A stretch of 64,000 nucleotides of DNA from an uncultured Poribacteria bacterium (GCA_951828515.1 OX639992.1:2706217-2770216); one strand, 5' to 3'; positions 36,801-46,375 are shown, counted from the stretch's first letter. Translations and numbers: made by a program. The notes: generated by a model from the letters alone, not told the origin.

Positions 36801-38309
36801 ATCTACGATCTGAAACAAGCGAATCCGCAAGCAAAGGTAGCTGTAAAACTGGTATCCGAATTTCTCGTTGGAACGATTGCGTCAGGGGTGGCAAAGGGCT
36901 ATGCTGATGTAATACAGATAAGTGGACATGAAGGAGGCACCGGAGCATCCCCGCTCAGTTCCATTAAGAACGCAGGTACCCCTTGGGAGCTCGGACTTGC
37001 TGAAACACAACGCGCACTCGTGATGAATGAGTTGCGGGACCGGGTCGTGCTACGGGCTGACGGTGGAATGCGTTCCGGACGCGACATTGTTATTGCCGCA
37101 ATGTTGGGCGCAGAAGAATATGGATTTGGAACAATAGCGATGGTCGCGACAGGTTGTGTGATGGCACGCCAATGCCACTTAAATACGTGTCCGGTTGGTA
37201 TTGCTACCCAAGATCCGGCACTCCGTGCGAAATATCCCGGCACCCCTGAAATGGTTGTCAATTTCATGCTCGGTGTAGCGAATGAAGTGCGAGTTATCCT
37301 TGCCAACCTCGGGCACCGGAGCCTTAACGATATTATTGGGCGTCCGGAATTGCTTCAACCCGTCGATTTGGCAGATTACCCAAAAACGGAAACGCTGGAT
37401 TTAAGCGAAATCCTGACTCCTGCCGATCCAACCGGAGCGCAGCCACGTTATCATCTACAAAAGCGAAACAACCGGGATGATATTTCTCTTGACGACCAGA
37501 TTCTGGCAGATGCTAAGGAAGCTATCTCGCAAAAAACATCGATACAACTCTCCTATCCCATCCGAAATACCCATCGGACAGTAGGCGCAAAGTTATCCGG
37601 TGAAATTGCGATGCGTTATGGCGACGCTGGCTTGCCTGACAGGACGATCCAGTGCAACTTTAAGGGCAGTGCAGGGCAGAGTTTCGGCGCATTCTGTATC
37701 AGTGGCGTGCAGTTCGTGTTGACAGGTGAAGCCAATGACTATGTAGGTAAAGGTATGGCAGGCGGAGAACTTATTATTAAGCCCGCACCGACTGCTCAGT
37801 TCCAAACTTATGAGAATACAATTATCGGGAATACAGTGTTGTATGGTGCCACTGGTGGTTCGCTTTACGCAGCGGGCAGAGCCGGCGAACGGTTCTGCGT
37901 CCGAAATAGCGGTGTGACTGCTATCATTGAAGGTGTCGGGGACCACGGTTGTGAGTATATGACAGCGGGGACAGTTGTAATTCTCGGTGAAACGGGTAGA
38001 AACTTTGGAGCTGGAATGACTGGCGGTACTGCCTACGTTCTCGACGAGAAACAACAGTTCGAGGAGAAGTACAATTCGGATTGGGTGAAGTTAGAAAAGG
38101 TAACCGGTGAGACGGATATTAAGAATCTGATGGCTCTTATACAAAATCACGTAGCGTATACCGGTAGTGAATATGCTGAGAAAATCCTTACCAATTGGGA
38201 AACTTTCCTTCCACACTTCTGGAAAGTTGTAACGCCACCGCCGCCACCGCCGCCAGCACCTGTCCAGCTTAAAAGAAGAGCTGCGGGACGCAGAGGTCGT
38301 AAACGCTAA
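33816..38309 (+). CDS. gltB: Glutamate synthase large subunit
   Basis: 1497 residues. Class II amidotransferase domain with nucleophile Cys11 (D-A-C-G-V-G-F), so a ten-residue propeptide is expected to be removed; central domain; FMN-binding synthase domain with the 3Fe-4S cluster motif C-x5-C-x4-C (C-V-M-A-R-Q-C-H-L-N-T-C); C-terminal GXGXG helix domain. It converts glutamine and 2-oxoglutarate to two glutamates. The end is unusual: seven consecutive Pro and then a very basic tail. No gltD small subunit is adjacent, so the electron donor may be ferredoxin or an unlinked GltD. Confidence 0.96.
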   Translation: MYNELNEKDACGVGFVANRFGNRSHDIIKMAVQAVTNLTHRGAVAADAKTGDGAGILTQIPGKIFQKELQKLGVHLDSINDMGVGMMFLPRHDRDAQARGRAIVEEILQEYGVPLLGWRSVPQDFSALGAKALETLPEIQQVLVGRPEQFADDAFEQRLYLICKELEHRVTAAALDEFHIASFSHRTIVYKGLLVAPQLAQFYSDLKDPDFQAALAVFHQRYSTNTSSTWMLAQPFHTLAHNGEINTLMGNRNWMRAREADLQSPLWNEDIQKLIPIIDPHGSDSMSLDNVLELLTHSGRDILHAMMCLIPEAYEQIPDMPEKLKACYEYLSCVSEPWDGPAAVAFTDGVIVGASLDRNGLRPARYKVTEDGTVVMGSEVGIIELDESCVVEKGRLGPGQMIAVDTAQGKLLKDPEIKHNIAGRKPYAEWVKKGIVTLPTEKNETCVTADAVPEQLSTYQKAFGYMTEDVERFIKPMVSEAKEAVGSMGDDTPPSVISRHPRLLYSYFKQRFAQVTNPPIDSIRERLVMSLTTHLGKQYSLLTETPAHARLIRLHSPILTNTDLQALRELDISDFQIETLPVCFPVVSGKQGLEEALATLCQRASEAIDEGITLLVLSDKEVSTDLAPIPMALAIGAVHHHLIREGKRMRASLIAETGDTREEHHFAVLLGYGATAINPYLAFSTIVQLAEDGEFAELTASEAIETYKTTVEKGVLKIMAKMGISTVSSYHGAQIFEALGINSTVIDKCFTGTTSRLSGIGFAEIAAETLHFHTKAFSENEGDTSLEEAGYFRFRRNGEFHAFNPTVFKALHRFVKGGKSEDYEKYAAAVEDGEPSSLRDLLAFKPSIPIPIEEVEPAEDIVRRFTTGSMSFGALSRETHETLAIAMNRLGAKSGSGEGGESSERFKPQPNGDLASSAIKQVASGRFGVTPTYLISAKELEIKMAQGSKPGEGGQIPGHKVTAEIASLRHSVPGVPLISPPPHHDIYSIEDLAQLIYDLKQANPQAKVAVKLVSEFLVGTIASGVAKGYADVIQISGHEGGTGASPLSSIKNAGTPWELGLAETQRALVMNELRDRVVLRADGGMRSGRDIVIAAMLGAEEYGFGTIAMVATGCVMARQCHLNTCPVGIATQDPALRAKYPGTPEMVVNFMLGVANEVRVILANLGHRSLNDIIGRPELLQPVDLADYPKTETLDLSEILTPADPTGAQPRYHLQKRNNRDDISLDDQILADAKEAISQKTSIQLSYPIRNTHRTVGAKLSGEIAMRYGDAGLPDRTIQCNFKGSAGQSFGAFCISGVQFVLTGEANDYVGKGMAGGELIIKPAPTAQFQTYENTIIGNTVLYGATGGSLYAAGRAGERFCVRNSGVTAIIEGVGDHGCEYMTAGTVVILGETGRNFGAGMTGGTAYVLDEKQQFEEKYNSDWVKLEKVTGETDIKNLMALIQNHVAYTGSEYAEKILTNWETFLPHFWKVVTPPPPPPPAPVQLKRRAAGRRGRKR

Positions 38310-38360
38310 AACTTAGCTGCCGGGTAAGTGTCAAATACCTACCTTTAGCAGTATGTTACC

Positions 38361-38392
38361 ACAAAAAAGGCAGCCGAAGCTGCCTTTTTTGT
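38361..38392. terminator. Bidirectional terminator between gltB and exbD
   Basis: A perfect 14-bp stem (38361-38374 with 38379-38392), CGAA loop, with A6 on one side and T6 on the other. It can stop transcription from both convergent sides. Confidence 0.93.
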
Positions 38393-38411
38393 CGTAACTG
38401 CCTTACAGTTT

Positions 38412-38834
38412 TCAGTCTTCTTCCGAGACCGCGAAAGCGATTTCAAGCCCCTCCGTTTTACTGGAGCGTTGTTTCGCTCGTTCCACTACATCAATGACAA
38501 CCCCGTGTTTTGCACGCTTATCCGCTTTGATAATTAGGGTACTGATCTGGTTTTCATGGGCTGCAATGAAAAGCTCCATATCTTCCAGGGTCAACATCTC
38601 TTGGTCATCGATCGATATCCGTCCGTCAGTGCTAATGAAGAGGTTGAACTTCTTCCGTGTAAATTCGTGCTTGGTCGCGGAATTAGGTAAGGTGACAGTG
38701 AAAGGCGGTTGGGCTTTCATGACAGCAGACACCATGAAGAAGATAAGCAACAAAAAGACACAATCGATCATTGGTGCCATCGGAATGTCATCATCGTCGC
38801 CTGTTTTTTTCCGCCGAGACATGTTCAAAGCCAT
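38412..38834 (-). CDS. exbD: ExbD/TolR-family proton-channel subunit
   Basis: 140 residues. A cytoplasmic N-terminus, one transmembrane helix (about 19-42, with the conserved Asp in M-I-D-C-V-F-L-L-L-I-F-F) and a periplasmic domain. It is preceded by AGGAGG. It is the last of a three-gene set exbB-exbD-exbD and probably energises an outer-membrane transporter with a TonB encoded elsewhere. Confidence 0.92.
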   Translation of the reverse strand: MALNMSRRKKTGDDDDIPMAPMIDCVFLLLIFFMVSAVMKAQPPFTVTLPNSATKHEFTRKKFNLFISTDGRISIDDQEMLTLEDMELFIAAHENQISTLIIKADKRAKHGVVIDVVERAKQRSSKTEGLEIAFAVSEED

Positions 38835-38887
38835 CTAAATTCTCCTCCTGTAAAGAGTGGAGTGCTATTGTTATCGCGTGAGGTAAG

Positions 38888-39340
38888 TCAGTCTCTCGCG
38901 ACAATAGCGAACCCGATTTTATCTATACCTGCCTGTTTTGCGATATCCATCACTTGCACGATCTGTTCATGTAACACGTCTCGCTCTGATTGGATAATCA
39001 ACATACTTGTTGCTTCGTCAGGCGCATTGATGAATCTGTTGAACATTTCATCAACCTGGACGACCTCATCATTCAGCACCATAGTGCCTCTGTCATCACC
39101 GGGTTCCGGGTTTGCGATTCGGACAGTCAGACCTTTTGGCTTATCGGGTGACGGTTTCCCCGGTGGGGGGAGTTGTACCCGGAGGCCCGGAATCGGCGAG
39201 AAGGTTGTCGATACCATGAAGAAGATCAGGAGCAGGAACACACAATCAATCATAGGTGCCATACTGAGCGTTGGTGGCTTGCGTTCCCGAATTTTGGTTG
39301 CCATCAAACTCAATTTGACTTCACCACCGGCTTGTTGCAT
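38888..39340 (-). CDS. exbD: ExbD/TolR-family proton-channel subunit (second copy)
   Basis: 150 residues with the same M-A-P-M-I-D-C-V-F-L-L-L-I-F-F-M-V-S transmembrane segment (about 27-46) and a longer periplasmic part with a Pro-rich stretch (P-P-P-G-K-P-S-P-D-K-P). AAAAGGAG precedes it. It is paralogous to the next gene; two ExbD types may form a mixed ExbB-ExbD complex. Confidence 0.92.
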   Translation of the reverse strand: MQQAGGEVKLSLMATKIRERKPPTLSMAPMIDCVFLLLIFFMVSTTFSPIPGLRVQLPPPGKPSPDKPKGLTVRIANPEPGDDRGTMVLNDEVVQVDEMFNRFINAPDEATSMLIIQSERDVLHEQIVQVMDIAKQAGIDKIGFAIVARD

Positions 39341-39453
39341 TTCAGAATCTCCTTTTTCGTTAATGAGGCTAAAGCTAAGGTACGAGGACCTGGTAGCCTA
39401 CAAAGCCTATTAGGAGAGGGCGAGTGAAAGTACCCGCCCGTTCCGTTCCAAGA

Positions 39454-40446
39454 TTACGCATCGCCGCCTTCACCAACGATCAACTGGTTCACAATCTCAG
39501 TGGAAACCTGAGAGATTTCAACCATGTGCCTGTTGACCCAACTATCAAAGAGTTGGAAGAAAATCAAACAGGGAATAGCAACTGTCAAACCAGCAGCAGT
39601 TGTGAGGAGAGCCTGTGAGATACCACCGGCGAGCTGCTGCGGGTCACCAGTACCTTCAAGTGCGATTGTCGTAAACGCACTAATCATACCTGTAACTGTT
39701 CCGAGCAAACCAAACAGCGGAGACACGACTGCAACCGTACCCAGGACCGGCAGATTTCTTTCGAGTTCAGGGATTTCAAGCAGACTTGCTTCCTCAATAG
39801 ATTCCTGAATTTCTTCTTTGGTAATATCGCGTTCCTCAATTTGGGCTTGGCTGTATCGCAGCAATCCTGCTTTAAGAACGTTAGCAAGCGGTCCACCGGC
39901 TTCTTCACAAGTCGAGACGGCTTCCATAATGTTCTCTTTCCTCAGTGAATCAGCAATACTGGCGATAAACTGTTCGGTTCCAATTCGCGAACGGCTCCGA
40001 ACAAAGGTGAAAAGTCTTTCAATAATGAAAGTCAACGCCGTGATAGAGCAGAGCGCGAGCGGCCAGAAGACGAATCCAAATTTCTGGAAGAAGGTAACAA
40101 TATTGTCTTTCTTGGTCATCTTGAGTGGCACGAAGTGATCGCCGCCATTAACGACTGTAACCGGTTTACCAAGTCGATCCCCGTATCCTTCTCTATAGAT
40201 ACTGATAAGGTAGCGACCCGCGGGAACACCGGAGCGCTCATAATCACCGTTAGCATCCGTTGATGCTCCATATTCTTCACCACTTTGGGCAACAATCTTG
40301 ACTTCAACGCCTTCAATTGGGCTTTGTGCTGTGGTTGTATCAACAATCTGACCTCGAACGGTTCCGCCACTATCTTGTGCGAAGACAACACCCGCGGACA
40401 TGCCAATACAAGCAACCAACATTAACACCAAACTTAAACGAGTCAT
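39454..40446 (-). CDS. exbB: ExbB/TolQ/MotA protein with exported beta-sandwich domain
   Basis: 330 residues. A signal peptide (1-23, ending V-F-A-Q), a carboxypeptidase-regulatory-like beta-sandwich (about 28-105, V-R-G-Q-I-V-D...G-V-E-V-K-I...D-A-N-G-D-Y) and then a MotA/TolQ/ExbB channel domain (about 115-325) with transmembrane helices near 127, 235 and 280 (L-F-G-L-L-G-T-V-T-G-M). The fusion of a periplasmic domain to ExbB is unusual. The first of the ExbB-ExbD-ExbD genes. Confidence 0.9.
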   Translation of the reverse strand: MTRLSLVLMLVACIGMSAGVVFAQDSGGTVRGQIVDTTTAQSPIEGVEVKIVAQSGEEYGASTDANGDYERSGVPAGRYLISIYREGYGDRLGKPVTVVNGGDHFVPLKMTKKDNIVTFFQKFGFVFWPLALCSITALTFIIERLFTFVRSRSRIGTEQFIASIADSLRKENIMEAVSTCEEAGGPLANVLKAGLLRYSQAQIEERDITKEEIQESIEEASLLEIPELERNLPVLGTVAVVSPLFGLLGTVTGMISAFTTIALEGTGDPQQLAGGISQALLTTAAGLTVAIPCLIFFQLFDSWVNRHMVEISQVSTEIVNQLIVGEGGDA

Positions 40447-40766
40447 TCGTTCTGATCCTCCTTAGGATAACTTGCCGGATACATTGGCAAGTTTTTACAA
40501 GTCATCTTATAAAATGTTGTGGGAACCCCAACAACTCAATTTTACTAACACTTGCGTATTTCAAAAACCAAATAAGCTTTTAGGTCGGGTAGGAGCGGTG
40601 AGGAAACCGAACCGACCGTTTACAACGCTATTCTCGTTAATAACACCTAAGCATTTAAGAAGTTACGCGTTATATTCAAACTCCACAGAAAATGGGAGCA
40701 TAGGTGATATAGCGAGATAGGGATTGCTGGACCCGAAAAAATTGTGTCCAGCAATCCAAACATCAT
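40447..40766. other. Intergenic region without recognised gene
   Basis: 320 bases between the ExbB and barrel genes, both minus strand. It must hold the exbB promoter, but I cannot place it with confidence, and no ORF is supported. Confidence 0.4.
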
Positions 40767-43700
40767 TTAGAAACCCATCATTGCTCGCACGAACGTCGTG
40801 TTACTCGTCGTGTGATCGAGCAGGATAGTGGTTCGCCGGTAACCAGCGAGGATAACAATGTTAAACCCAAGCCATTCACCACGGTTGATTGCTTGGACTT
40901 CAAATATCCGTGTTCGTAGGTCGGGTCGGAAAAGAATTGGTACATCCTCATCCTCCGGGAAATTCGTCAAATATTGTTTGAAGTTATTATCCCGGTTGGT
41001 GAATTTCCTGTACTGGAAACCACCAAGAATGTTCATTCTTTGCGTAAACTGATAGTCAAGCCGTACGCCAAGAACATCTTCACGACTTCTACGGTTGAAG
41101 CGCAAGTATTCAATGGGTTCGTCATCAGTCGGAACAAACAGACGTGGATTAAGGGCATCCCCAATTTCCTCTGCACCGCGATCGAAAGCGCGATCCCAAA
41201 TATACTTCACCATCGGTGTAAGAGTTAAATCTTCACCGATTCTGTCAATGAAGGGGAGATCACCAAGTGGTATCTCGTATCTGGCTTTGAGAATTGTTTG
41301 CTGATTACGAATATCTCGTTCCGGGTAACGACGCTTCTTCCAGTTTTCAGCATCATAGATTAAGCCCGGATCCTCAGGGTTCAAAGCGTTAATTCCGTGA
41401 TCTGGATAGAATGGGAATTCCCGTTTGTCGCCAGAGGCTCGAACCTGCTCAACGGGAACCATGAAGTCAACACGTTGATCGGCATTGAGTGGGTCGCCGT
41501 CTTCTCCTGATCCCTCAACATCCAAGAAAATAGCACCATCCTCATCCTGTTCAAACTGTTTTTGGAGGACAACGAGGAATTTCGCTTCAAGGGTGAGGTT
41601 AGGAACAGCAGTGTAGAGGAACTGCAGCGTTGTCGTATTCACACGAGCATTGTAGAAATCAAGCTCGTCGGAAATTTGGACAGGCTCCAATTCACCAACG
41701 CGTAGTGTAATGGTATAATCTGGAATATCGTCTCGGACTCGGACGAATCGGTTTTGGAAAAGGACAGTTCCAAAGTCAGGGATGTCACGTTGGTAGGTGA
41801 CATGTAGGTATTTGGAATCATTCTGCCGGCGGCTTGAAACTTCGTTTTCATTGAGCCACCCGACTTTGAGTGAAAGGTTATCAAGGAGGTCATATTCAGC
41901 GAAGACATGGTATCCTTGCCTGTCTACCCCGTACTCATATTGTGGTTCAAAGTCGTCCTCAAGAGAATCGATGGTGCCGTTGTTGTTCAGATCGACGAGG
42001 TCGGTAAACACCGGCGGGTCGGCATCAAAGATGAGAAAGTCTTCTTGGAAATCCAAAACGCCATTCTGGTCTCTATCATCAGCGCGTGGTAGGACTCCGT
42101 CGAAGTCAATGTCATCGGGCCAGTCATCATCATCATCATCATCTTCAATGAGGGCGTAATTAACTTCATCCCAAGGATCTCTTTCAGCCTGAGATTCGGG
42201 AGTGCGATCCAGCGAGTAGGGTTGGTCTCTGTCGGTATTCGCACCGAAGTTGAGATAAGTTGTTGTGTATCCAGGATCGATGTGGTAATAGACCCCTTCA
42301 AGGTACAACTTCCCAAAGCGAGATTTGAGTTGGACGAACCAAGCGGTTTCTCTGCCCATTTCTCCGTCGCCGCTTTCGTCGGTTCCATCACCACCCAATC
42401 TGGCTTCAAATCGCTCACCTTCGGTTTCTGAATAGGTGGGTACACCGTTTCGATCTAACGGCAGACCTGTTGCGGGGTCAACAGAGATACCGGTTTCTTC
42501 CTCGCCATCTTCGCCTATAATGGTCGGTGTAAGTCTGCTAAACCCAGTCTGATCTTTGGGGATCGTTGGATACTGCTTATATTTACCGTTGATAGAGTAG
42601 TGTGCACGAACGAAGACGTTGCCGATGCTACCTTCCAAGTCAAGCCCGTAGAGGAGTGCAGCGCGTGCCGCGCCGTAACGATAACGGATTTTACGCGGTC
42701 TGCCTTCACCTGTCCAACTACCCGGATTATCAAAGCGGGCATCGCGATTCTGAATGTAATCCGAGGATTGTCCATAGTTACCTGGGGCTTGAATAACATC
42801 GCGGTATGGCATTTCAATGTGCCCATCTTCGGTTTTAATCCATTCTTCAGCAAACGGATCTGCACCTTCAGCAGCCTTGTTGGCATCACTGAATCCGATG
42901 ATAGCAATGTTATAATCACCGGCTACGACTATATCAAAAACAACCGATTGAACAGTCCGCGGCTCAATGTCATGTTCCTCAAAAACGAGGTCATACTTCA
43001 TTTTATTGAAGCCGTCTACAATTGCCCAATCTCCTGATTCACGAATATCAGAGGGAAGTCCGCCTACATCAATCGGAGTGACATCGCTACTGAAGATATC
43101 AATCTTTTGAGTTTGTACGGGTTGCGCTTTAGGTTCAGCACCCTCTTCAATTTCTTCAGGTGTTAAGTCTTCCAACTCTTGCGTGATGACTGTAGCTGTC
43201 ATTTTCTTGAAAGCCGCACCGACACCCCCTTGGATGTTTCCGCCATGTTTGTTTTCATCATAGCCAGAAAATAGGGTAACGGTTCCATGGTTGTCTTCAG
43301 GAGAATCATCGCGGAAAACAACAGAAATTACCTCGGGCGGTGTATTCGCTACAGTACCCATAATCGGATTTTCAACGCGTTCGGGGTGTTCTTTATGAAG
43401 GTTAACATAAGTAAACCCAACGCGGAAGATATCGCCCAAAAGCCCTTGAGCTCGGAAGCCCATGAGTCGTGCGTTTTCAATATGCCGAACGCCAGCATCT
43501 TCATTTAAACCATTTCGACGTCCAAGGGTCGGCGCGAGGTTTGCCGCTGCGTCTGTCAGCTGAACGGGGTTCGAGATACGTGAGTTAATGAGCGTGAAAA
43601 GGTGTCGTTCCTGTGCAAAAGAGATATCCCAACGAAGCCCATCAAACTCTGTTTTGTAGAGGATATAGCGGTTCGGGAACAATGTAGAGGGCTTAAAACG

Positions 43701-44087
43701 CATGCTATCGCCAATAGCAAACTCGGTATATCTACCACGGAAACTGTCTTCTGTCAAGACGGTTCTATCCAACTGCGCTGAGAATCTTTCGCTATCAAGC
43801 TGACCGGTCCGACCAACAATCAATGTACCCGCTTGGTCAAACTCTTTCTCCTCAACATAGTTATAGACCTCGTTACCCTCAAGCAGCTCTTTTCCGAACA
43901 GGTCATAGAAGAACTGTGGTTCTTCTTCTAACTGGAACCGTGCTGAAAATTTAGAACTCCCCTCAATTGTTGGCAATAGGGGTTCTTGTGGACCAAGGCT
44001 CTGTGCACCACAACCGTAAAGCACAAAAGCACTCAGGATACAGGTCGCTACAAGTAAAACATCAAATGATTGTTTTAGCCTGTTCAT
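40767..44087 (-). CDS. Very large outer-membrane beta-barrel lipoprotein with EF-hand loops
   Basis: 1106 residues from the ATG at 44087, 13 bases after AAGGAGG; the frame continues 21 residues further up without a site. The N-terminus is a lipoprotein-like signal (about 1-27, V-L-Y-G-C). Most of the protein is alternating beta strands and it ends with a C-terminal Phe (A-M-M-G-F), both features of outer-membrane barrels. Around the middle is an Asp-rich stretch with two canonical EF-hand calcium loops, encoded at 42042-42077 and 41958-41993. I do not recognise the family. Its closeness to ExbB/ExbD suggests envelope transport, but no TonB box or plug domain is clear. Confidence 0.75.
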   Translation of the reverse strand: MNRLKQSFDVLLVATCILSAFVLYGCGAQSLGPQEPLLPTIEGSSKFSARFQLEEEPQFFYDLFGKELLEGNEVYNYVEEKEFDQAGTLIVGRTGQLDSERFSAQLDRTVLTEDSFRGRYTEFAIGDSMRFKPSTLFPNRYILYKTEFDGLRWDISFAQERHLFTLINSRISNPVQLTDAAANLAPTLGRRNGLNEDAGVRHIENARLMGFRAQGLLGDIFRVGFTYVNLHKEHPERVENPIMGTVANTPPEVISVVFRDDSPEDNHGTVTLFSGYDENKHGGNIQGGVGAAFKKMTATVITQELEDLTPEEIEEGAEPKAQPVQTQKIDIFSSDVTPIDVGGLPSDIRESGDWAIVDGFNKMKYDLVFEEHDIEPRTVQSVVFDIVVAGDYNIAIIGFSDANKAAEGADPFAEEWIKTEDGHIEMPYRDVIQAPGNYGQSSDYIQNRDARFDNPGSWTGEGRPRKIRYRYGAARAALLYGLDLEGSIGNVFVRAHYSINGKYKQYPTIPKDQTGFSRLTPTIIGEDGEEETGISVDPATGLPLDRNGVPTYSETEGERFEARLGGDGTDESGDGEMGRETAWFVQLKSRFGKLYLEGVYYHIDPGYTTTYLNFGANTDRDQPYSLDRTPESQAERDPWDEVNYALIEDDDDDDDWPDDIDFDGVLPRADDRDQNGVLDFQEDFLIFDADPPVFTDLVDLNNNGTIDSLEDDFEPQYEYGVDRQGYHVFAEYDLLDNLSLKVGWLNENEVSSRRQNDSKYLHVTYQRDIPDFGTVLFQNRFVRVRDDIPDYTITLRVGELEPVQISDELDFYNARVNTTTLQFLYTAVPNLTLEAKFLVVLQKQFEQDEDGAIFLDVEGSGEDGDPLNADQRVDFMVPVEQVRASGDKREFPFYPDHGINALNPEDPGLIYDAENWKKRRYPERDIRNQQTILKARYEIPLGDLPFIDRIGEDLTLTPMVKYIWDRAFDRGAEEIGDALNPRLFVPTDDEPIEYLRFNRRSREDVLGVRLDYQFTQRMNILGGFQYRKFTNRDNNFKQYLTNFPEDEDVPILFRPDLRTRIFEVQAINRGEWLGFNIVILAGYRRTTILLDHTTSNTTFVRAMMGF

Positions 44088-44950
44088 TACTTTGTTTTTC
44101 CTCCTTGGAAATAATGAATCGGATGTTTGGGCGACGGAACTACGATACAAATTTCACGTTTCGCTGTCCCTACCTCGGTTTCCGACAAAAAACCTTAAAA
44201 ATGGATGAAAACTGCTTTATTAATGTAAGCGGAAAGTCCCAAAATCTCGTTAATGAAACCAACATTACTTCAATTTCGTTCTTTCCTACTACTGCCAAGC
44301 AGGCATCTAAAAGTTGTGGACACCCAACGAAGCATGTAAAAAGCAAATCTCCTTCCAACAAATTAAGGGTTTGTTTTGCGGTAATTCCCTGCAAACAGGT
44401 GATAAAATACCCACAAAACTGTTCTTAAGCATTTAAAATAGCACTGATTCAAATTTCTGTCAAGTTTTTAACAGAAAAAACGCATGCATTGGGGTGGTAA
44501 TCTCACATATCATACCACAAACGTCATATTTTTCAAGTTTAATCATATCAGCACCATTTTATCTTCGGTTTTTCGCCCATCTTAAGGATGAGTCGCGATC
44601 TACAAATCACTTCCGCATGCACCCAAGTAATTACCCTACAAAATGCTGTGCAGGGTGGGTGCGTCCCTAATATGAGGATCATTTTGGAAACTACTGTCTC
44701 TTGGAGACACCTGAAGACAATAGAAAATAGATGATAAAGTTGTATTGTCTTAGGACCTAAGTAAAATATTGTGATAGGTCCTCGTATGAATTTGTTAGTA
44801 TCCTCACAACGGCAGCAAACAAGTTATGCAACTCTGCACATTGGGCGTACTATAATTATACTACATTTTAAGGAAAATTGACATTTTTTTTTTCATACTA
44901 CCATCAATATAGGCTTCTAAGCCTGAAAATTGGCTATAAAACTTTAAAAA
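44088..44950. other. Long intergenic region
   Basis: 860 bases upstream of the barrel gene. It contains an ACCCT/AGGGT hairpin near 44632-44660 and a GTCTC/GAGAC palindrome at 44697-44709, plus A/T-rich tracts near 44850-44900. No gene, RNA family or clear promoter could be supported. Confidence 0.5.
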
Positions 44951-46375
44951 TTAAGACTTTGCGTCTTTTAGGTTTTCAGGACTTTTGTTGAAATATTCGA
45001 TAAACAAAGCAGTTGTAACACCTAAGGACAGACCGGCGATTCCCGCAATGACCAAGACAAACCTAAGTTGAGGACTAATGGGAATTTTTCTTGGGACCGC
45101 GCGGTCGATGATTTCAATACCGCCTATTTGGTTGCGAGCGGTATTTAACTTGGATTCAGCATAGAGTATTTCAGCTTCAAGGGATCGTTTCGCAATCTCT
45201 TCAGCAAGTTCATTGGTTTTTTGAAGCTTGGCGACTGTCTGCGTAAGAATTATCTGGTTTTCTGGAATCTGTTCCAGCATTCGCGCCAATTCAGTTTTCA
45301 ACGTGCTAAGTTCCTGCGTAAGGCGTTCTACAGCGTTTTCATAACGCGTGAGGCTTGGAACAAGCGTCAATAACTGGTTCTTTATATAGGTATAATGGGC
45401 GGAGGTACCGGAAGTAGCGGTGGTAGTTGTAGGAGAGATTTGAGCGTTTTTTTCCCGAATTTCAGCAATTTGTGCATCGAGACCCTTCAATTCTGAGGCA
45501 GTCTTGCCTACCTGTTCTGCATCCGCAACACGCTGCGATTCAAGGTTGAAGAGTTTTTCCTGCTGAAAAAGCCAAACCGGATCGTAGGATGTGGTTTCTG
45601 ATATTTTCGTCTGCTCTGGTAAGGCTTTTAATTGTTCCTGTAGATGGACAATGTGGACGCGCGTCGCGTAGAGTTGCTGCTGATTCGTTTCAAGCCTTTC
45701 CCGGATACTGGCATGACGTTCAAGCAAATTGGTAAGCGTCGGGACCCAGGTTTCTGGACTGCCATTTTGGCGAACAAATAAAAGGAGATCGTCTAAATCT
45801 TTTTCTATTTTGATTTGGATTTCTCGTCGTTTATTTTCGAGAAATTCCATCCGTCTTTTGAGTTTTGTTTCTTCATCTCCATGCCTCAATGTTTTCATAA
45901 CCTCTACGAGCTGGTTAACAAGAAGAGCCGCATTACGTTCCCCTCCCTCCGCCTCGGTCAAAGCAAGCGAAAGATTGATATAGTCAGAGTCCGGATTCAG
46001 CTGAGCCTTCAGTATTCGTTTGAGTTTGCCGACCGGTGGGAGGAGAGAAACTGCCTCAGCGTTGCCACTCTCTTCAAGGTTTTCGATTGCAATTTTCAGC
46101 ATCGATTCTGTGGAAAATCGAGCACTGATTGTCTCCATTTCCCGTCGGTCAACACCGCCAGAGAGTACGCTTTGAAACAGGTTCGTTGAAGGAAGGGCAG
46201 ACGTTGTATTAGGTTGGACAAGTAACATTAAAGTAGAGGCAGCATACGTTTTAGGCAAGCGGAGTGAAATAATCAGGGCGATTCCTAATACCAACAAAAC
46301 ACTCAGGCAAAGTGTAAAATCATACTTTCGAATAAGTTGAAGATAATCGCGGAGATGTTCCTCCTGTTGCGGCAT
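44951..46375 (-). CDS. Wzz/GumC-type polysaccharide co-polymerase without kinase domain
   Basis: 474 residues from the ATG at 46375; a TTG at 46432 would add 19 residues but is poorly placed next to the preceding stop codon. An N-terminal transmembrane helix (about 20-40), the Wzz periplasmic region with P-K-T-Y-A-A-S-T-L, long coiled coils (about 165-385) and a second helix near the end (about 440-462) preceded by P-x-x-P-I-S-P. It controls chain length or export of a polysaccharide. No BY-kinase domain or motif is attached. Confidence 0.85.
   Translation of the reverse strand: MPQQEEHLRDYLQLIRKYDFTLCLSVLLVLGIALIISLRLPKTYAASTLMLLVQPNTTSALPSTNLFQSVLSGGVDRREMETISARFSTESMLKIAIENLEESGNAEAVSLLPPVGKLKRILKAQLNPDSDYINLSLALTEAEGGERNAALLVNQLVEVMKTLRHGDEETKLKRRMEFLENKRREIQIKIEKDLDDLLLFVRQNGSPETWVPTLTNLLERHASIRERLETNQQQLYATRVHIVHLQEQLKALPEQTKISETTSYDPVWLFQQEKLFNLESQRVADAEQVGKTASELKGLDAQIAEIREKNAQISPTTTTATSGTSAHYTYIKNQLLTLVPSLTRYENAVERLTQELSTLKTELARMLEQIPENQIILTQTVAKLQKTNELAEEIAKRSLEAEILYAESKLNTARNQIGGIEIIDRAVPRKIPISPQLRFVLVIAGIAGLSLGVTTALFIEYFNKSPENLKDAKS

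Noticed and set aside
43967-44428. A plus-strand open frame of about 150 codons at the start of the barrel gene
   Set aside because: It is antisense to a well-supported gene start with a Shine-Dalgarno sequence and has no family resemblance.
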